This document shows positions 8,077-17,396 of a DNA stretch of 64,000 bases, in pieces; position 1 is the stretch's first letter, and every line of letters begins with the position of its first letter. A model generated the notes under the pieces. It searched no databases and was not told the origin of the DNA. It saw only the letters and a program-made list of their open reading frames with translations. A program made the position numbers and the translations under genes. Source of the stretch: Actinomadura sp. DC4 (GTDB lineage: Bacteria > Actinomycetota > Actinomycetes > Streptosporangiales > Streptosporangiaceae); assembly GCF_030406325.1 (NCBI RefSeq), contig NZ_JAUEQY010000032.1, forward strand, positions 62,001 through 126,000, given 5' to 3'.

Positions 8077-8688
8077 ATGGGCGCCGTGGTCATGCACAAC
8101 GTGGTGTCGGTGGACGGCTTCATCGCCGATGAGAACGACGATCCCGGACCACTCCACGAGTGGTACTTCAGCGGGGACACCCCGATCGGCGTCGGCGGCG
8201 GTGAGGGGTTCGATCACTCCGGTGTCGGAAGCCGTTTCAAGGTCTCCGGCGCATCCTCGGGCTACGTCCGGTCGACGTGGGACTCACTCGGCACGATCGT
8301 CATGGGCCGCAGACTGTTCGACCTGGTCAACGGGTGGGAAGGCCATCCACCCGCGGGCGACCACGTGGTCGTGGTGTCCCACCGGCCCAAGCCAGAGGGT
8401 TGGCACCCCGAGGCGTCGTACCACTTCGTCGACGGCGTGGCGGCGGGGATCGCCAAGGCCCAGGAACTCGCCGGGGAGCGAACCGTCGCCGTGAACGCCG
8501 GTGACGTGGGCGGCCAGATCCTCGCGGCCGGTCTCGTCGACGAAGTGGCGATGGACGTGGTGCCGGTGGTGTTCGGGTCGGGCAGGCGCTACTTCGGCAC
8601 CATCGACCGGCAGCACCTGCTCGAGGATCCCGACGTGGTCATCCGGGGCGACCGGGTGCTTCACCTGCGATTCAAGGTACGCCGGTGA
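8077..8688 (+). CDS. Dihydrofolate reductase-like / RibD C-terminal domain protein
   Basis: The protein has 203 residues from the ATG at 8077, which has a clear GAGGAG ribosome binding site 7 bases upstream. It shows the DHFR/RibD_C signature: VVSVDGFIADENDD at the N-terminus, TIVMGRRLFD and GEVGGQIL-like repeats (GDVGGQILAAGLVDEV), and a C-terminal VLHLRFKV strand. This family is NADPH-binding, but the substrates are usually unassigned. Its TGA overlaps the GTG of the following broken gene. Confidence 0.85.
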   Translation: MGAVVMHNVVSVDGFIADENDDPGPLHEWYFSGDTPIGVGGGEGFDHSGVGSRFKVSGASSGYVRSTWDSLGTIVMGRRLFDLVNGWEGHPPAGDHVVVVSHRPKPEGWHPEASYHFVDGVAAGIAKAQELAGERTVAVNAGDVGGQILAAGLVDEVAMDVVPVVFGSGRRYFGTIDRQHLLEDPDVVIRGDRVLHLRFKVRR

Positions 8689-8936
8689 ACCGGGGCGATG
8701 AGGCAGCCGGAACGATCGACCGTTCCGCGATCGGCCGTGTTCTCGCGGCGAACCGCTACCTCGTGCCCGGCACGGCCGACGACAAGGGGGACCCGTGGGT
8801 CAGGCCGAGGCGGTCTACGCCGACACCGACGCCGGGCCGGCGGCGCCGGACGAGACCGGGGCGGCACCGCTACGTGCTCCTACGAGGGGGCAACCGCGTG
8901 TTCGGAAACGCCGTCGACATGACGGTGGAGGTCTGA
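8685..8936 (+). pseudogene. Broken PPOX-class (pyridoxamine phosphate oxidase-like) gene
   Basis: The frame starting at GTG 8685 begins like a PPOX-family enzyme (RVLAANRYLVPGTADDKGDPWV). It then becomes an arginine/proline-rich shadow and resumes with RYVLLRGGNRVF to the stop at 8936. The piece expected in between, VGQAEAVYADTDAGPA, is found in another frame from about 8795, and the rest of the FMN-binding core is missing. An internal deletion with frameshifts therefore explains the sequence. An intact homolog would be about 130-170 residues. Confidence 0.5.
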
Positions 8937-8976
8937 AGCCGCAGTTCCAATACCAGCGACGAACAGGAGGACCCCG

Positions 8977-9552
8977 ATGACCACGATCACCGACACCACC
9001 GTCGGCCCGCAGACGCCCGACGGCTGGGCCGCGGGCACCTGGACCATCGATCCCGCCCACACCGTGGTGAGCTTTTCGGTCCGCCACCTGATGAGCCGGG
9101 TACGCGGAACATTCACCGATGTCAGCGGGCAGATCGTCACCGACCTCGACTCCGCCCGCTCGGCCGCCACCGCCGTGATCGCGACCGCCTCGGTCAACAC
9201 CGGCAACCAGACGCGCGACGGCCACCTGCGGTCGGCCGATTTCTTCGACGCCGAGCGGTATCCGCGGATGAGGTTCGCCAGTCGGGCACTGCGCCCGGTG
9301 GCCGGCTCCTGGACGCTGTCGGGTGAGCTGACGATCCGCGACGTCACCCGGCCGGTGGACCTTGAGGTCGAGTTCCTCGGCTCCGACCCGACCGGGCTCC
9401 AAGGCGAGCCGCGGATCGGCTTTTCGGCGCGGGCGACCCTCAGCCGCCGCGACTTCGGCATCACCTTCGGCCTGGTCGCCGACGGCACCAAGATCGTCGT
9501 CGCCGACGAGATCGACATCGCCCTGGACATCGAGGCGTTCCTGAACGCCTGA
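8977..9552 (+). CDS. YceI-family lipocalin-like protein
   Basis: The 191-residue protein starts at ATG 8977, preceded by an AGGAGGA ribosome binding site. It matches the YceI family: TWTIDPAHTVVSFSVRHL, GTFTDVSGQI, TASVNTGNQTRDGHLRSADFFD, YPRMRF and LTIRDVTRPV. YceI proteins form a lipocalin-like beta barrel that binds isoprenoid or other hydrophobic ligands. No signal peptide is visible, so this one is probably cytoplasmic. It ends before a strong bidirectional terminator. Confidence 0.92.
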   Translation: MTTITDTTVGPQTPDGWAAGTWTIDPAHTVVSFSVRHLMSRVRGTFTDVSGQIVTDLDSARSAATAVIATASVNTGNQTRDGHLRSADFFDAERYPRMRFASRALRPVAGSWTLSGELTIRDVTRPVDLEVEFLGSDPTGLQGEPRIGFSARATLSRRDFGITFGLVADGTKIVVADEIDIALDIEAFLNA

Positions 9553-9585
9553 GCCGCCGGTCCCACCGTGGTGAGACGGTGAGTC

Positions 9586-9627
9586 GGAATCGGGCCCGCC
9601 GGGTGGCGCCGGCGGTGCGCCGATTCC
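9586..9627. terminator. Bidirectional hairpin terminator between yceI and lanC1
   Basis: The outer stem is GGAATCGG (9586-9593) with CCGATTCC (9620-9627). The inner stem is CCGCCGG (9596-9602) with CCGGCGG (9609-9615) around a 6-base loop. The hairpin sits between two convergent genes and should end transcription from both sides. It also marks the left edge of the lanthipeptide locus. Confidence 0.75.
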
Positions 9628-9644
9628 GCCCGTGCCGCTCGCCG

Positions 9645-10943
9645 TCAGTTCAGCAGAAGGGCCGTGTCCCAGCCGGTCCTCGAAGGTTCGTCGTTCGCGT
9701 AACCATGCAGCGCGAGGGCGACGCCGGCCGCGCCTTCCAGGAAACCCGCCCGGTCCGGTGCGACCGCCGCGTCGGCCCCCGCGGCGTACCGGAAGCCGAA
9801 CGGCGCGTCGGGGTCGAAACAGCCGATGACCCGGCGAGCGAGCCCATCGGCCGCTTCCAGCAGGTCGGCGGCGTCGCCGTCGGAGGCCATCAGGCGCGTG
9901 ATGTGCAACATGCCCGCCCAGCCATGGCACAGGCCCGCGTCGATCATGTCCCACTCCTCCCAGGGACGCGCCAGCACGCGGCGTAGCACCGAGACCGCCG
10001 TCTCCCGCCATGAGGGCCGGTCGAGCGCGATGCCGGCCAGCTGGAGGGCACGGGCGATCCCCGGCACGCCGTAGCACCAGCTCGGGCGGTCGGGCCGTGC
10101 CGATCCGTCCGGGCCGCGCAGCTGCCGGTGGAGGCTGACGACCGGTGGCCATGAGGCCTCGTGCAGCCATTCCAGCAGCCACGCGACGATCGCCTCGATC
10201 GCCTCCTCGTGTCCCGGCAGGCGCAGCCCGTCACGGTGGGCGATGGCCAGCAGGGCCAGCGGACCCGCGATCCCGTGTGCCAGACCGAGGTTGAAGTGGC
10301 CTTCTCCGTCGGGTGTGTTCTTCAGCGGAGCGTGGGACACCCACCAGCCGGGCACGCGTACGCCCGCGACCTCCACCGGCTCGGTGAGAGCGATGAGGTA
10401 GCTCACCGCCGGCTCGGCATCGCCGGTGCCCAGCAACAGCCGGCCCAGGCCGCTGAGCCCCTGCACGACGTCGTACGCGGCGAAGCCGGTGCCCGGCCGT
10501 CCGGCGGCGATGCGCGCGGTCTCCTCTCGGGCTCGTTCGCCCGCGGCGGCGCGGAGCTCCGGTTCGGCACGGCCGAGCAGGTTCGCGTAGTCGCCGGGCC
10601 GCGTCACCGCCGCCCGCGTGGCGAACACCACGGCGGGCAGGCCGGCGAACAGGCCGCTTCGACCGGGCATCGCGGCTCTGGCCCCCAGGGACAGGTACAC
10701 GTGCGCGGCCGGCCGGTCGCCCAGCTCGGCATGCAGCAGCGCGACCCCGAGACATCCCTCGTTCAGGGCGGCCGGATGCCAGGTCGCGGGTGTACGGCCG
10801 TCCGGGAACCGGTCGACGGCGGCCTCGGTGATCCGGGTGACGGCGGCCGGGTCGGCCAGCCTCCGCGCCACCTCCGCGACGATCGCCGCCGCGTCCGTCC
10901 GCACTGCATGGGCGGCGCCTGTCGTCATCTGCCCCGGCCTCAC
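9645..10943 (-). CDS. lanC: LanC-type lanthipeptide cyclase (first copy)
   Basis: The 432-residue protein is a class I lanthionine cyclase homolog. Zinc ligands are visible as Cys290 in SWCYGVPG and Cys339-His340 in LCHGWAG, with the LAHG motif at 221-224. LanC enzymes add cysteine thiols to dehydroalanine or dehydrobutyrine to close (methyl)lanthionine rings. The GTG start overlaps the LanB stop in GTGA, so the pair is co-translated. A second, shorter LanC copy lies on the opposite strand, so the two may handle different rings or steps. Confidence 0.9.
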   Translation of the reverse strand: MRPGQMTTGAAHAVRTDAAAIVAEVARRLADPAAVTRITEAAVDRFPDGRTPATWHPAALNEGCLGVALLHAELGDRPAAHVYLSLGARAAMPGRSGLFAGLPAVVFATRAAVTRPGDYANLLGRAEPELRAAAGERAREETARIAAGRPGTGFAAYDVVQGLSGLGRLLLGTGDAEPAVSYLIALTEPVEVAGVRVPGWWVSHAPLKNTPDGEGHFNLGLAHGIAGPLALLAIAHRDGLRLPGHEEAIEAIVAWLLEWLHEASWPPVVSLHRQLRGPDGSARPDRPSWCYGVPGIARALQLAGIALDRPSWRETAVSVLRRVLARPWEEWDMIDAGLCHGWAGMLHITRLMASDGDAADLLEAADGLARRVIGCFDPDAPFGFRYAAGADAAVAPDRAGFLEGAAGVALALHGYANDEPSRTGWDTALLLN

Positions 10944-13912
10944 TTCGCGTGCCGTTCTCTGCCCAGCAGAGCCTGGAGAGCACCACGCGCGATCGCGTAC
11001 GAGGCGCCCTCCGCGTCCGGCGCCGCCCCGATGAGCCGGTTGTGGTGCATGTGCAGCAGCGCGTGCAGCGGGGTGCGGTGGTTCAGTGATCGGATGAGAC
11101 GGCCGTACGCGGCCACGGCGGTCCGGCGGCGCCCCCAGATCTCGGTCAGGCGAGCGTCGAGGTCCCGCCCGTCGATGACCTCGATCGCGGTTCGGCGTAT
11201 CGCCTGGAATGCCGGGTGGTGCTCGCCCTTCGGGTAGGCGTGCAGGAACCAGTCTCGCCAGTCCGGGTCGCCGAAGCCGCGTACCAGGTCCACGTAGTTC
11301 GCGGCCGCGAGCAACTCGGGCCGCATGGACAGGCGCAGGCGTAGCTGCTCGATCACGGCCTCGCTGTCCGCCTGGAATACCCGCTCGGCCGCCTCCAGCG
11401 CCTCCGGCCCGCCGTACCGTTCGACCTCGGGCTCATAGGTGTCGAGCACCAGGGTCCGGGCGAGCCCGGACCGGCACAGCTCCGCCGCCCAGTCGTGCAC
11501 CAGCGGCAGGACGTCGGCGTTCAGGCGATCCGGGCTGCCGTGGAACCGGAGTCGAAGATGCGGTTCGGGATCGAAGTACCGGATGAAGAACCACCGATCC
11601 ACCGACGGCGGAAGTGACGCCCGCAACGTCGGCAGCCGCCGGCCGATCAGGTCCGTGTGCCGATCGGCGGAGGCGTACAGCTTGGCGAACAGCCACTCTC
11701 CCCCCGGCCGGTGCGCCGACGGGCGGTCTCGGACCGTCGCGGACGTACGGAGGGCGGGCTCGGGAGAGCCGGTGCTCAGCGTGACGACGATCTCGTTGGC
11801 GCGCCCGTTCGACCATCCGGTGCCGAAGCCCTCCCCACCGGGCGACTCGACGAGCAGCGTGCTCGGGCGGCGGCCGAGCTCATGGCGGAGGATTCGCCGG
11901 TGCAGTGGCGCGTCGAGGTCGAGCCCGATGCGGTTGTCGCCGTTCGTCATGAACACCTCAGCGGGCACGCGCCAGCGCTCGCGCCAGGCGTCGAGGCGCC
12001 GCGACCATTCCGACTCGGTCAGCCCGGCGTCGATGAGGCCAACGTCGGGCCGCCAGGTGGCGGAGGCCAGGATCGTACGGCCATGGCGGACCCGGGGCAG
12101 GAACGGCAGCATCGCGTCGAGTTCGCCCCAGGTCCACGCGTTGCACGCCCGAGCGCGGGCATCGGTGATGTCGTAGAGAAAGCGGGCGACCTCCGGGCCG
12201 ACACGGCTCACGACGAGCATGTGAACGGTCGTCGGAGCGATCTCGGCGTCACGGGCCGGCGAGTATAGGAACAGGCGTCCGTCCGCCGCGCCGACGACCA
12301 GGTCGTCAAGGTCGATCACCGAGGGGCCGCCCGGGTCGGCGAACGTTCCGACCGGCAGGCTGTGGTCGGTCAGCAGCGGCACTCGGGCCACATTGGAGAC
12401 CCGCGTCCAGTTCGCCTGGAACGTGAGCTGTGGCCGGACGGTTCGGTCGTCGTTCAGGATCCGGCGGGTCTGGTCGCGAAGACCGTCGAGGAGGTAAACG
12501 AAGCGGCCGCTCAGCGCGCCCGCCCGGCGCGACAGCGGCATCGTCGCCAGGGCGAGACGGAAGTCGCCGTTCTCCAGCGCGGTCACCGACTCGGCCAGGA
12601 CATGGGCTCCGATCTCCAGCGTCGGCGGTACGCGGCCGTCGTCGGTGCCGGAGAGGCGCTCGATCATCGCCGCGTCGAGTTCGACCTCGTGCACTCCGTC
12701 GAGCAGCGCGCGCTGCGCGAGCTCGCCGAAGACGCGTTCGCGATATCTGTCCGGCTCCGGCCGGGAGACGTTACGGGTCGACGTGCGATAACCGGCCGGG
12801 GTGCCGAGTCCCTTCTCCGAATCCAGGAGCTCCTTCACCGGCACCAACCGGCCGGTCCCGTACCTGTCCATGAAGTCGTCGTAGTAGGCGCGCATGTGGG
12901 GAGCGGCGCGGTCGGGCGGGGTGACGCGAGTCAGTACCGCGGCGACGGACTCGAGTTCTTCGGCCACCGCCCAGGGAAGCGTGACCTCGGCGTCGAGTCC
13001 CACGTCCACGTGGGGGGCGTGCTGCTTGTCACCGAGCCGCCGGGTGGTGCGGAGGACGTCGTTCCACGCCGTCAGCCCCTCGGCCATCGGCGTCGCCGCG
13101 TAGGTGTCCAGCGCGGCGGCCGCCTCTTCGAGCCCGGCCCCCTCACCTGGGGGAAGCCGGTCGAGAACGTGCCGGACGGGGTCGGCGTCGTCGGGGGGTA
13201 TCAGCTCGGTGAGCAGCAGGTACCGCTCGATGAGCTGGAGGAGCACTCGCTCCACGGCATCCGGTGAGCCCTGGGGGAAGACCGCGCGCAGGTGCTCGGC
13301 CAGCTCGGTGAACGGCACCGGGCGGCGGGCTCGTTCGATCACCGCCTCGAGCACCGGCGTACGGCGCACGGACACCTCGATCGCGGGTCCGTCGTCGCCC
13401 ACGGGCAGGTGGGGCAGGACGAGCCGGTCGCCACGGATGAAGCAGAGGTTGTTGCGGACCACCCGCAGGCGCCGTACGACCTCGGGCCGGTGTTCCCAGT
13501 CGCGTACCAGGGCGTGCAGCCAGCCGACGTCCGGCCTCGCGCGCTTACGGTGGTCGTCGCCGAACTCCACCTTGGCGGCGTGGTCGAAGTGCGCCTCGGA
13601 CACCCCGGCCATGACGCCGAAGGGCGTGGCCCGGGTCGCCATGCGAAGGACGTAGCGGGACACCGAGACCACGGCGCGCCGCAGCTTCTTGGGATCGACC
13701 GGGCGCCCCGCCTCCAGCGCGTCGAGCGTGTGCGTCAGCGACGGGCTGGACACCGCGATCGCCTCCCGTACCAGCGGGTCGGCGATCAGCGAGCGGAGAT
13801 ACCCGACCGGGTCATCTCGATCGCTCCGGGTCCGTGCCGCCGAGTCCGCCGACAGAACGCTCATCCGCACCAGCACGCGTTCGGCGGCCTTGAGTCTCGG
13901 CATATCTGTCAT
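10940..13912 (-). CDS. lanB: LanB-type lantibiotic dehydratase, full length
   Basis: The protein has 990 residues from the ATG at 13912, which has a GGAGAG ribosome binding site 8 bases upstream; a longer frame to 14101 lacks one. It has the large N-terminal glutamylation region (RVLVRMSVLSAD, RYVLRMATRATPFGVMAG) and, from about residue 738, the SpaB-type elimination domain (EWLFAKLY, RWFFIRYFDPEPHLRLRF, YEPEVERYGG). LanB enzymes glutamylate Ser/Thr of the precursor using glutamyl-tRNA and then eliminate glutamate to give dehydro residues. The substrate is probably the LanA encoded divergently at 14120. Confidence 0.93.
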   Translation of the reverse strand: MTDMPRLKAAERVLVRMSVLSADSAARTRSDRDDPVGYLRSLIADPLVREAIAVSSPSLTHTLDALEAGRPVDPKKLRRAVVSVSRYVLRMATRATPFGVMAGVSEAHFDHAAKVEFGDDHRKRARPDVGWLHALVRDWEHRPEVVRRLRVVRNNLCFIRGDRLVLPHLPVGDDGPAIEVSVRRTPVLEAVIERARRPVPFTELAEHLRAVFPQGSPDAVERVLLQLIERYLLLTELIPPDDADPVRHVLDRLPPGEGAGLEEAAAALDTYAATPMAEGLTAWNDVLRTTRRLGDKQHAPHVDVGLDAEVTLPWAVAEELESVAAVLTRVTPPDRAAPHMRAYYDDFMDRYGTGRLVPVKELLDSEKGLGTPAGYRTSTRNVSRPEPDRYRERVFGELAQRALLDGVHEVELDAAMIERLSGTDDGRVPPTLEIGAHVLAESVTALENGDFRLALATMPLSRRAGALSGRFVYLLDGLRDQTRRILNDDRTVRPQLTFQANWTRVSNVARVPLLTDHSLPVGTFADPGGPSVIDLDDLVVGAADGRLFLYSPARDAEIAPTTVHMLVVSRVGPEVARFLYDITDARARACNAWTWGELDAMLPFLPRVRHGRTILASATWRPDVGLIDAGLTESEWSRRLDAWRERWRVPAEVFMTNGDNRIGLDLDAPLHRRILRHELGRRPSTLLVESPGGEGFGTGWSNGRANEIVVTLSTGSPEPALRTSATVRDRPSAHRPGGEWLFAKLYASADRHTDLIGRRLPTLRASLPPSVDRWFFIRYFDPEPHLRLRFHGSPDRLNADVLPLVHDWAAELCRSGLARTLVLDTYEPEVERYGGPEALEAAERVFQADSEAVIEQLRLRLSMRPELLAAANYVDLVRGFGDPDWRDWFLHAYPKGEHHPAFQAIRRTAIEVIDGRDLDARLTEIWGRRRTAVAAYGRLIRSLNHRTPLHALLHMHHNRLIGAAPDAEGASYAIARGALQALLGRERHAK

Positions 13913-14119
13913 GCAGCATCTCTCCGTGCACGCTGATTGAACTCTGCCATCTGACCGGGTCGGTAAATTGAATCGACGCCGATATCCGGCCAAGAAGGTA
14001 TCAGGGAATTGGCCGAGAAGGCCCGCATTTGTGAGGTCAGCGATCGGTAAGCGCCGGATGGCAGACTTCTCGACGCGCCGCCACACTGCGGCGTTCTTCA
14101 ATGACTGAAAGGAAATCGA

Positions 14120-14338
14120 ATGCCGCCGGTCGCATCTCCCGATATGGATAAAAGCATTTTCGATCTGGACATCGAATTGCTGATGGAGTCGGACTCCGTC
14201 ACCCCGATTCAGTCCTGTAGCGGTAGTGAGAACACCTGCGGGACGCAGGTGTCCTGGAGCGGTACCTGTGGCGCGACGCAGGACTGCGGGACCTGCAGCC
14301 CCACGTACGGCGCCATGGCTCCCGGCATGTGCATTTGA
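14120..14338 (+). CDS. lanA: Class I lanthipeptide precursor
   Basis: The 72-residue precursor has an AAAGGAAA ribosome binding site before ATG 14120. Residues 14-17 are FDLD, the class I leader recognition motif (FNLD box). The probable core starts around Ser32 after TPIQ, by analogy with a proline close to the cleavage site in nisin-type leaders. The core holds six cysteines (33, 40, 50, 56, 59, 71) and twelve Ser/Thr and ends MCI. Cleavage site and ring topology are inferred. LanC2 starts inside its last codons. Confidence 0.88.
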   Translation: MPPVASPDMDKSIFDLDIELLMESDSVTPIQSCSGSENTCGTQVSWSGTCGATQDCGTCSPTYGAMAPGMCI

Positions 14339-15450
14339 TCGATGCCGTACGGCGAGCCGCCGCCAGGAAGATCGCTACCGAGGTGGCGGCTCGCCTGGCT
14401 CGCCGGGGAACACGCGAAGGCACGGCACCGAGAGGACACCGGCCGGATCACCTCGGATGCGCACAGCTTTATGCGGCGCTGCACCGGCTCGAGCCCGAGG
14501 CCGGTTGGGACGAGATCGGCCAGCGGTTCCTGGAACGCGGGCTCACGCCGGCCGGACCGGCCGGGCTCTTCACCGGCGGCCTCGCCGGCCTCGGCGTCGC
14601 AGCCGCGCTTCTCAAAGGACGGACCGGTCGCTACGGGGGCCTCTTGGCGAAGGTGGACGGGGCGATCGCTCTGGTGGAAGACCATGATCTCATCGAGGGA
14701 GTCACGGGCGTCGGGGTGTACGCGCTGATGCGGCCACTGCCGTCGAAACGGCAGGCCGTGATCCGCGCCCTGGCGGAGGCCGCCGCCGGCGACCCGCCGT
14801 TCCACGTGCCGCCGCATCGGGTTCCTCCGGCCTGGTCCCTGCCCGCGGGCTATGCCGACTGCGGCCTGGCCCATGGCGCCGCGGGCCCGCTCGCGCTCCT
14901 GGCCCTGCTCAGCGAGGAGTGCGCCGACGTACCCGCCCGTACGCTCGTGCGGATCGCGGACTGGCTCGTGGACACGGCGCACACCGATGAGTACGGCCTG
15001 GCGTGGCCGGCCGGAATCGCGGGGCGGGACCGGCTGCCGTCGCCGCGCCGGGCGTCGTGGTGCTACGGCGTCCCCGGGACCGCCCGTGCGCTCTGGCTGG
15101 CCGGACGGGCCCTGAACGAGCCCGCGTACCAGAGCATCGCCCGCGAGGCGATGACGGCGTTGCTCGACCATCCGGAGGCGTGGGGCATCGGCACTTCGCC
15201 GAACCTCTGCCACGGACTCGGCGGGCTGTTGCTGGTCACGGCGGCCTTCGCGGCCGATGACACGCGGTTCGCCACGGCCGCGGACGATCTGCTCGGCCGG
15301 ATCCTCGATGCCTTCGACCCGGACCTGCCGCTCGGCTTCGACACCGACGGCGAGGGCCTGCTGACCGGTGCGGTGGGCGTCGCGCTGACGCTGCTGGCGG
15401 CGACCGGGGACTCACCGGATCCGGCCGCCCGCCCGTTCCTGGTGGCGTGA
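14329..15450 (+). CDS. lanC: LanC-type lanthipeptide cyclase (second copy)
   Basis: The 373-residue protein is shorter than LanC1 but keeps Cys245 in SWCYGVPG, Cys294-His295 in NLCHGLGG and the LAHG motif at 181-184, so it should bind zinc. The GTG at 14329 overlaps the end of lanA by 10 bases. The missing length is in the N-terminal half, before the GLFTGGLAGLG repeat. It may act with LanC1 on the same peptide. Its close link to lanA suggests it is the primary cyclase. Confidence 0.88.
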   Translation: MHLIDAVRRAAARKIATEVAARLARRGTREGTAPRGHRPDHLGCAQLYAALHRLEPEAGWDEIGQRFLERGLTPAGPAGLFTGGLAGLGVAAALLKGRTGRYGGLLAKVDGAIALVEDHDLIEGVTGVGVYALMRPLPSKRQAVIRALAEAAAGDPPFHVPPHRVPPAWSLPAGYADCGLAHGAAGPLALLALLSEECADVPARTLVRIADWLVDTAHTDEYGLAWPAGIAGRDRLPSPRRASWCYGVPGTARALWLAGRALNEPAYQSIAREAMTALLDHPEAWGIGTSPNLCHGLGGLLLVTAAFAADDTRFATAADDLLGRILDAFDPDLPLGFDTDGEGLLTGAVGVALTLLAATGDSPDPAARPFLVA

Positions 15451-17396
15451 TGGGACGCCACCGCACGGGTACCACGGCCGAGGCGGCCCGCGACGAACTC
15501 TTCGGATCCGGCATCCGCCTGTCCATCGGTCAGCTCCGCCATGAAGGTGCCGGTCTGCGGGTCGGCTTCCTCGCGATGGTCCGCGAGCTGCCGCGGCTGA
15601 TGGCCGTCACGATCCGGCTGGGGCGGGCATCCGCACCCGGGGCGCTGGCCGGCATCGTGATCGCGGAACTCGTCGGGGGCGTCGCGACCGCGGTGACGCT
15701 GATGGCGACCTATCGCGTCCTCGTGCCGCTGATGGCCGGCGGGCCGTCCCGGGATCGGCTCCTCGCCGCCGCGCCCGCGTTGGTCGCGATCGCCCTGGCC
15801 GCCGGGACGGCCAGCCTGATGCGCGCGTGCAGCAAGGCCGCGGCGAGCCGCCTCGGCCCACGGGCCGAGCGCCTGGCCTACACGCGGCTGCTGGAGAGGG
15901 CCGCGAACGTGGAAGTCGCCGCCCTGGAGGATGCCGGTTTCCACAACCTGCTGGGAGCGGCCCGGCAGGGCACCCGGGCGACCCGGATCGTCATCACGAA
16001 CGCGGTCGCGCTCCTCACGGGCCTGACGAACCTGGTGGCCTCCGCCGGTGTTCTCGCGGTGCTGCACCCGCTCCTGGTGCCGTTGCTCATGGCGACGATC
16101 GCGCCGAAGGGCTGGAGCGCCGTACGGGCCGCGCGGGCCAGGTTCGCCTCGGCCAAGCGTTACATGGACCTGACACGTCAGCTCGAAGTCCTCGGTGACC
16201 TGCTCAGCAGCCCGAACACCGGCCCGGAGATCCGGGCGCACGGCGCCGCGCCGTACCTGCTCGCGCAGTACGACCGGCTGTCTTCGGTGGCCGAGGAGGA
16301 ACAGGAACGGCTGGGCCGCGCAGAGGCGCGCGGCCTGCTGGCCGGTGACGCGTTGTCGGGGCTGGCGAGTGTGGCGACCTACGCCGCACTCGGCGCGCTC
16401 CTCTTCATGGGGACCGTTCCGCTCGCGGTGGCCGGGGCGGCGGTGATGGCCATCCGGACCGGCCGGACGAGCCTGATCGGTCTCATCATGTCGACCAACC
16501 AGATCTACGAGCAGGGACTGTTCATCCTCGAGTGGGAACGGGCGTGCGGCGAGGCGGAGCAGCGGGCCATGCGCACCGGCGAGCTGGCGCTCCCGCCGCA
16601 TCCGGTCGAGATCCGCGCCAGGAATCTGAGCTTCGTCTATCCGCACAAGACGCGGCCGGCGCTGGACGGTGTCGACGTCGTGATCCGGCCGGGCGAGATC
16701 GTGGCGTTCGTCGGGGAGAACGGTTCGGGCAAAAGCACCCTGGCCAAGCTGCTCTCCGGCCTCTACCTGCCGAACAGCGGGCAGGTGACCTGGGGCGGGG
16801 TGCCCATCGAGCTGCTGGACCGGCGAAGCGTCTTCGAGCGGGTCGCCCTGGCCGCGCAGGACTTCCCCCGCTGGCCCTTCACCGCTCGGGTCAACCTGAC
16901 CATCGGCCGTACCGATCACACCGGCGACCGCGAACGCCTGTGGTGGGCCGGGCTGGCCAGTGGCGCCGCCACCGTGGCCGCGTCGCTGCCCGACGGCTGG
17001 GACACCCTGCTGGCCCGGGAGTTCATGGGGGGCACCGAGCTGTCCGGTGGGCAGTGGCAGCGCATCGCCCTCGGGCGAGCGTGGTTCCGTGACGCGCCCG
17101 TTCTCGTCTTCGACGAGCCGACCTCCTCCCTTGATCCCCGGGCGGAGGCGGAGATCTTCGAAAAGGTCGGGTCCCTGGCCGCGGACGGCCGGGCGGTCAT
17201 CCTCATCACTCATCGGCTGGCATCTGTTCGCCGCGTGGACCGGATCTACGTCCTGCGGCAGGGAAAGGTCATCGAGCACGGCTCGCACGAAAGCCTGATG
17301 GCCGACGACGGCACGTACGCCGAGATGTACCGGCTGCAGGCCGAGCAGTACGCGCCGCTCCCCACAGCCGACGACAAGAAGGAGTTCTCGCAGTGA
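15447..17396 (+). CDS. lanT: ABC transporter with fused membrane and ATPase domains (LanT-like)
   Basis: The 649-residue half-transporter has membrane helices at roughly 70-330, then an ATPase domain with Walker A GENGSGKST, signature LSGGQWQRIALGRA, Walker B VLVFDEPTSSLD and the H-loop ITHRLAS. No N-terminal C39 peptidase is present, so it can export but not trim the leader. It starts within the lanC2 stop (GTG 15447 or ATG 15450) and is followed by an overlapping JmjC gene. It is probably the lanthipeptide exporter. Confidence 0.88.
   Translation: MMGRHRTGTTAEAARDELFGSGIRLSIGQLRHEGAGLRVGFLAMVRELPRLMAVTIRLGRASAPGALAGIVIAELVGGVATAVTLMATYRVLVPLMAGGPSRDRLLAAAPALVAIALAAGTASLMRACSKAAASRLGPRAERLAYTRLLERAANVEVAALEDAGFHNLLGAARQGTRATRIVITNAVALLTGLTNLVASAGVLAVLHPLLVPLLMATIAPKGWSAVRAARARFASAKRYMDLTRQLEVLGDLLSSPNTGPEIRAHGAAPYLLAQYDRLSSVAEEEQERLGRAEARGLLAGDALSGLASVATYAALGALLFMGTVPLAVAGAAVMAIRTGRTSLIGLIMSTNQIYEQGLFILEWERACGEAEQRAMRTGELALPPHPVEIRARNLSFVYPHKTRPALDGVDVVIRPGEIVAFVGENGSGKSTLAKLLSGLYLPNSGQVTWGGVPIELLDRRSVFERVALAAQDFPRWPFTARVNLTIGRTDHTGDRERLWWAGLASGAATVAASLPDGWDTLLAREFMGGTELSGGQWQRIALGRAWFRDAPVLVFDEPTSSLDPRAEAEIFEKVGSLAADGRAVILITHRLASVRRVDRIYVLRQGKVIEHGSHESLMADDGTYAEMYRLQAEQYAPLPTADDKKEFSQ

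Noticed and set aside
13913-14101. 63-residue N-terminal extension of LanB
   Set aside because: No ribosome binding site at 14101; ATG 13912 has GGAGAG and the protein then starts like known LanB proteins.
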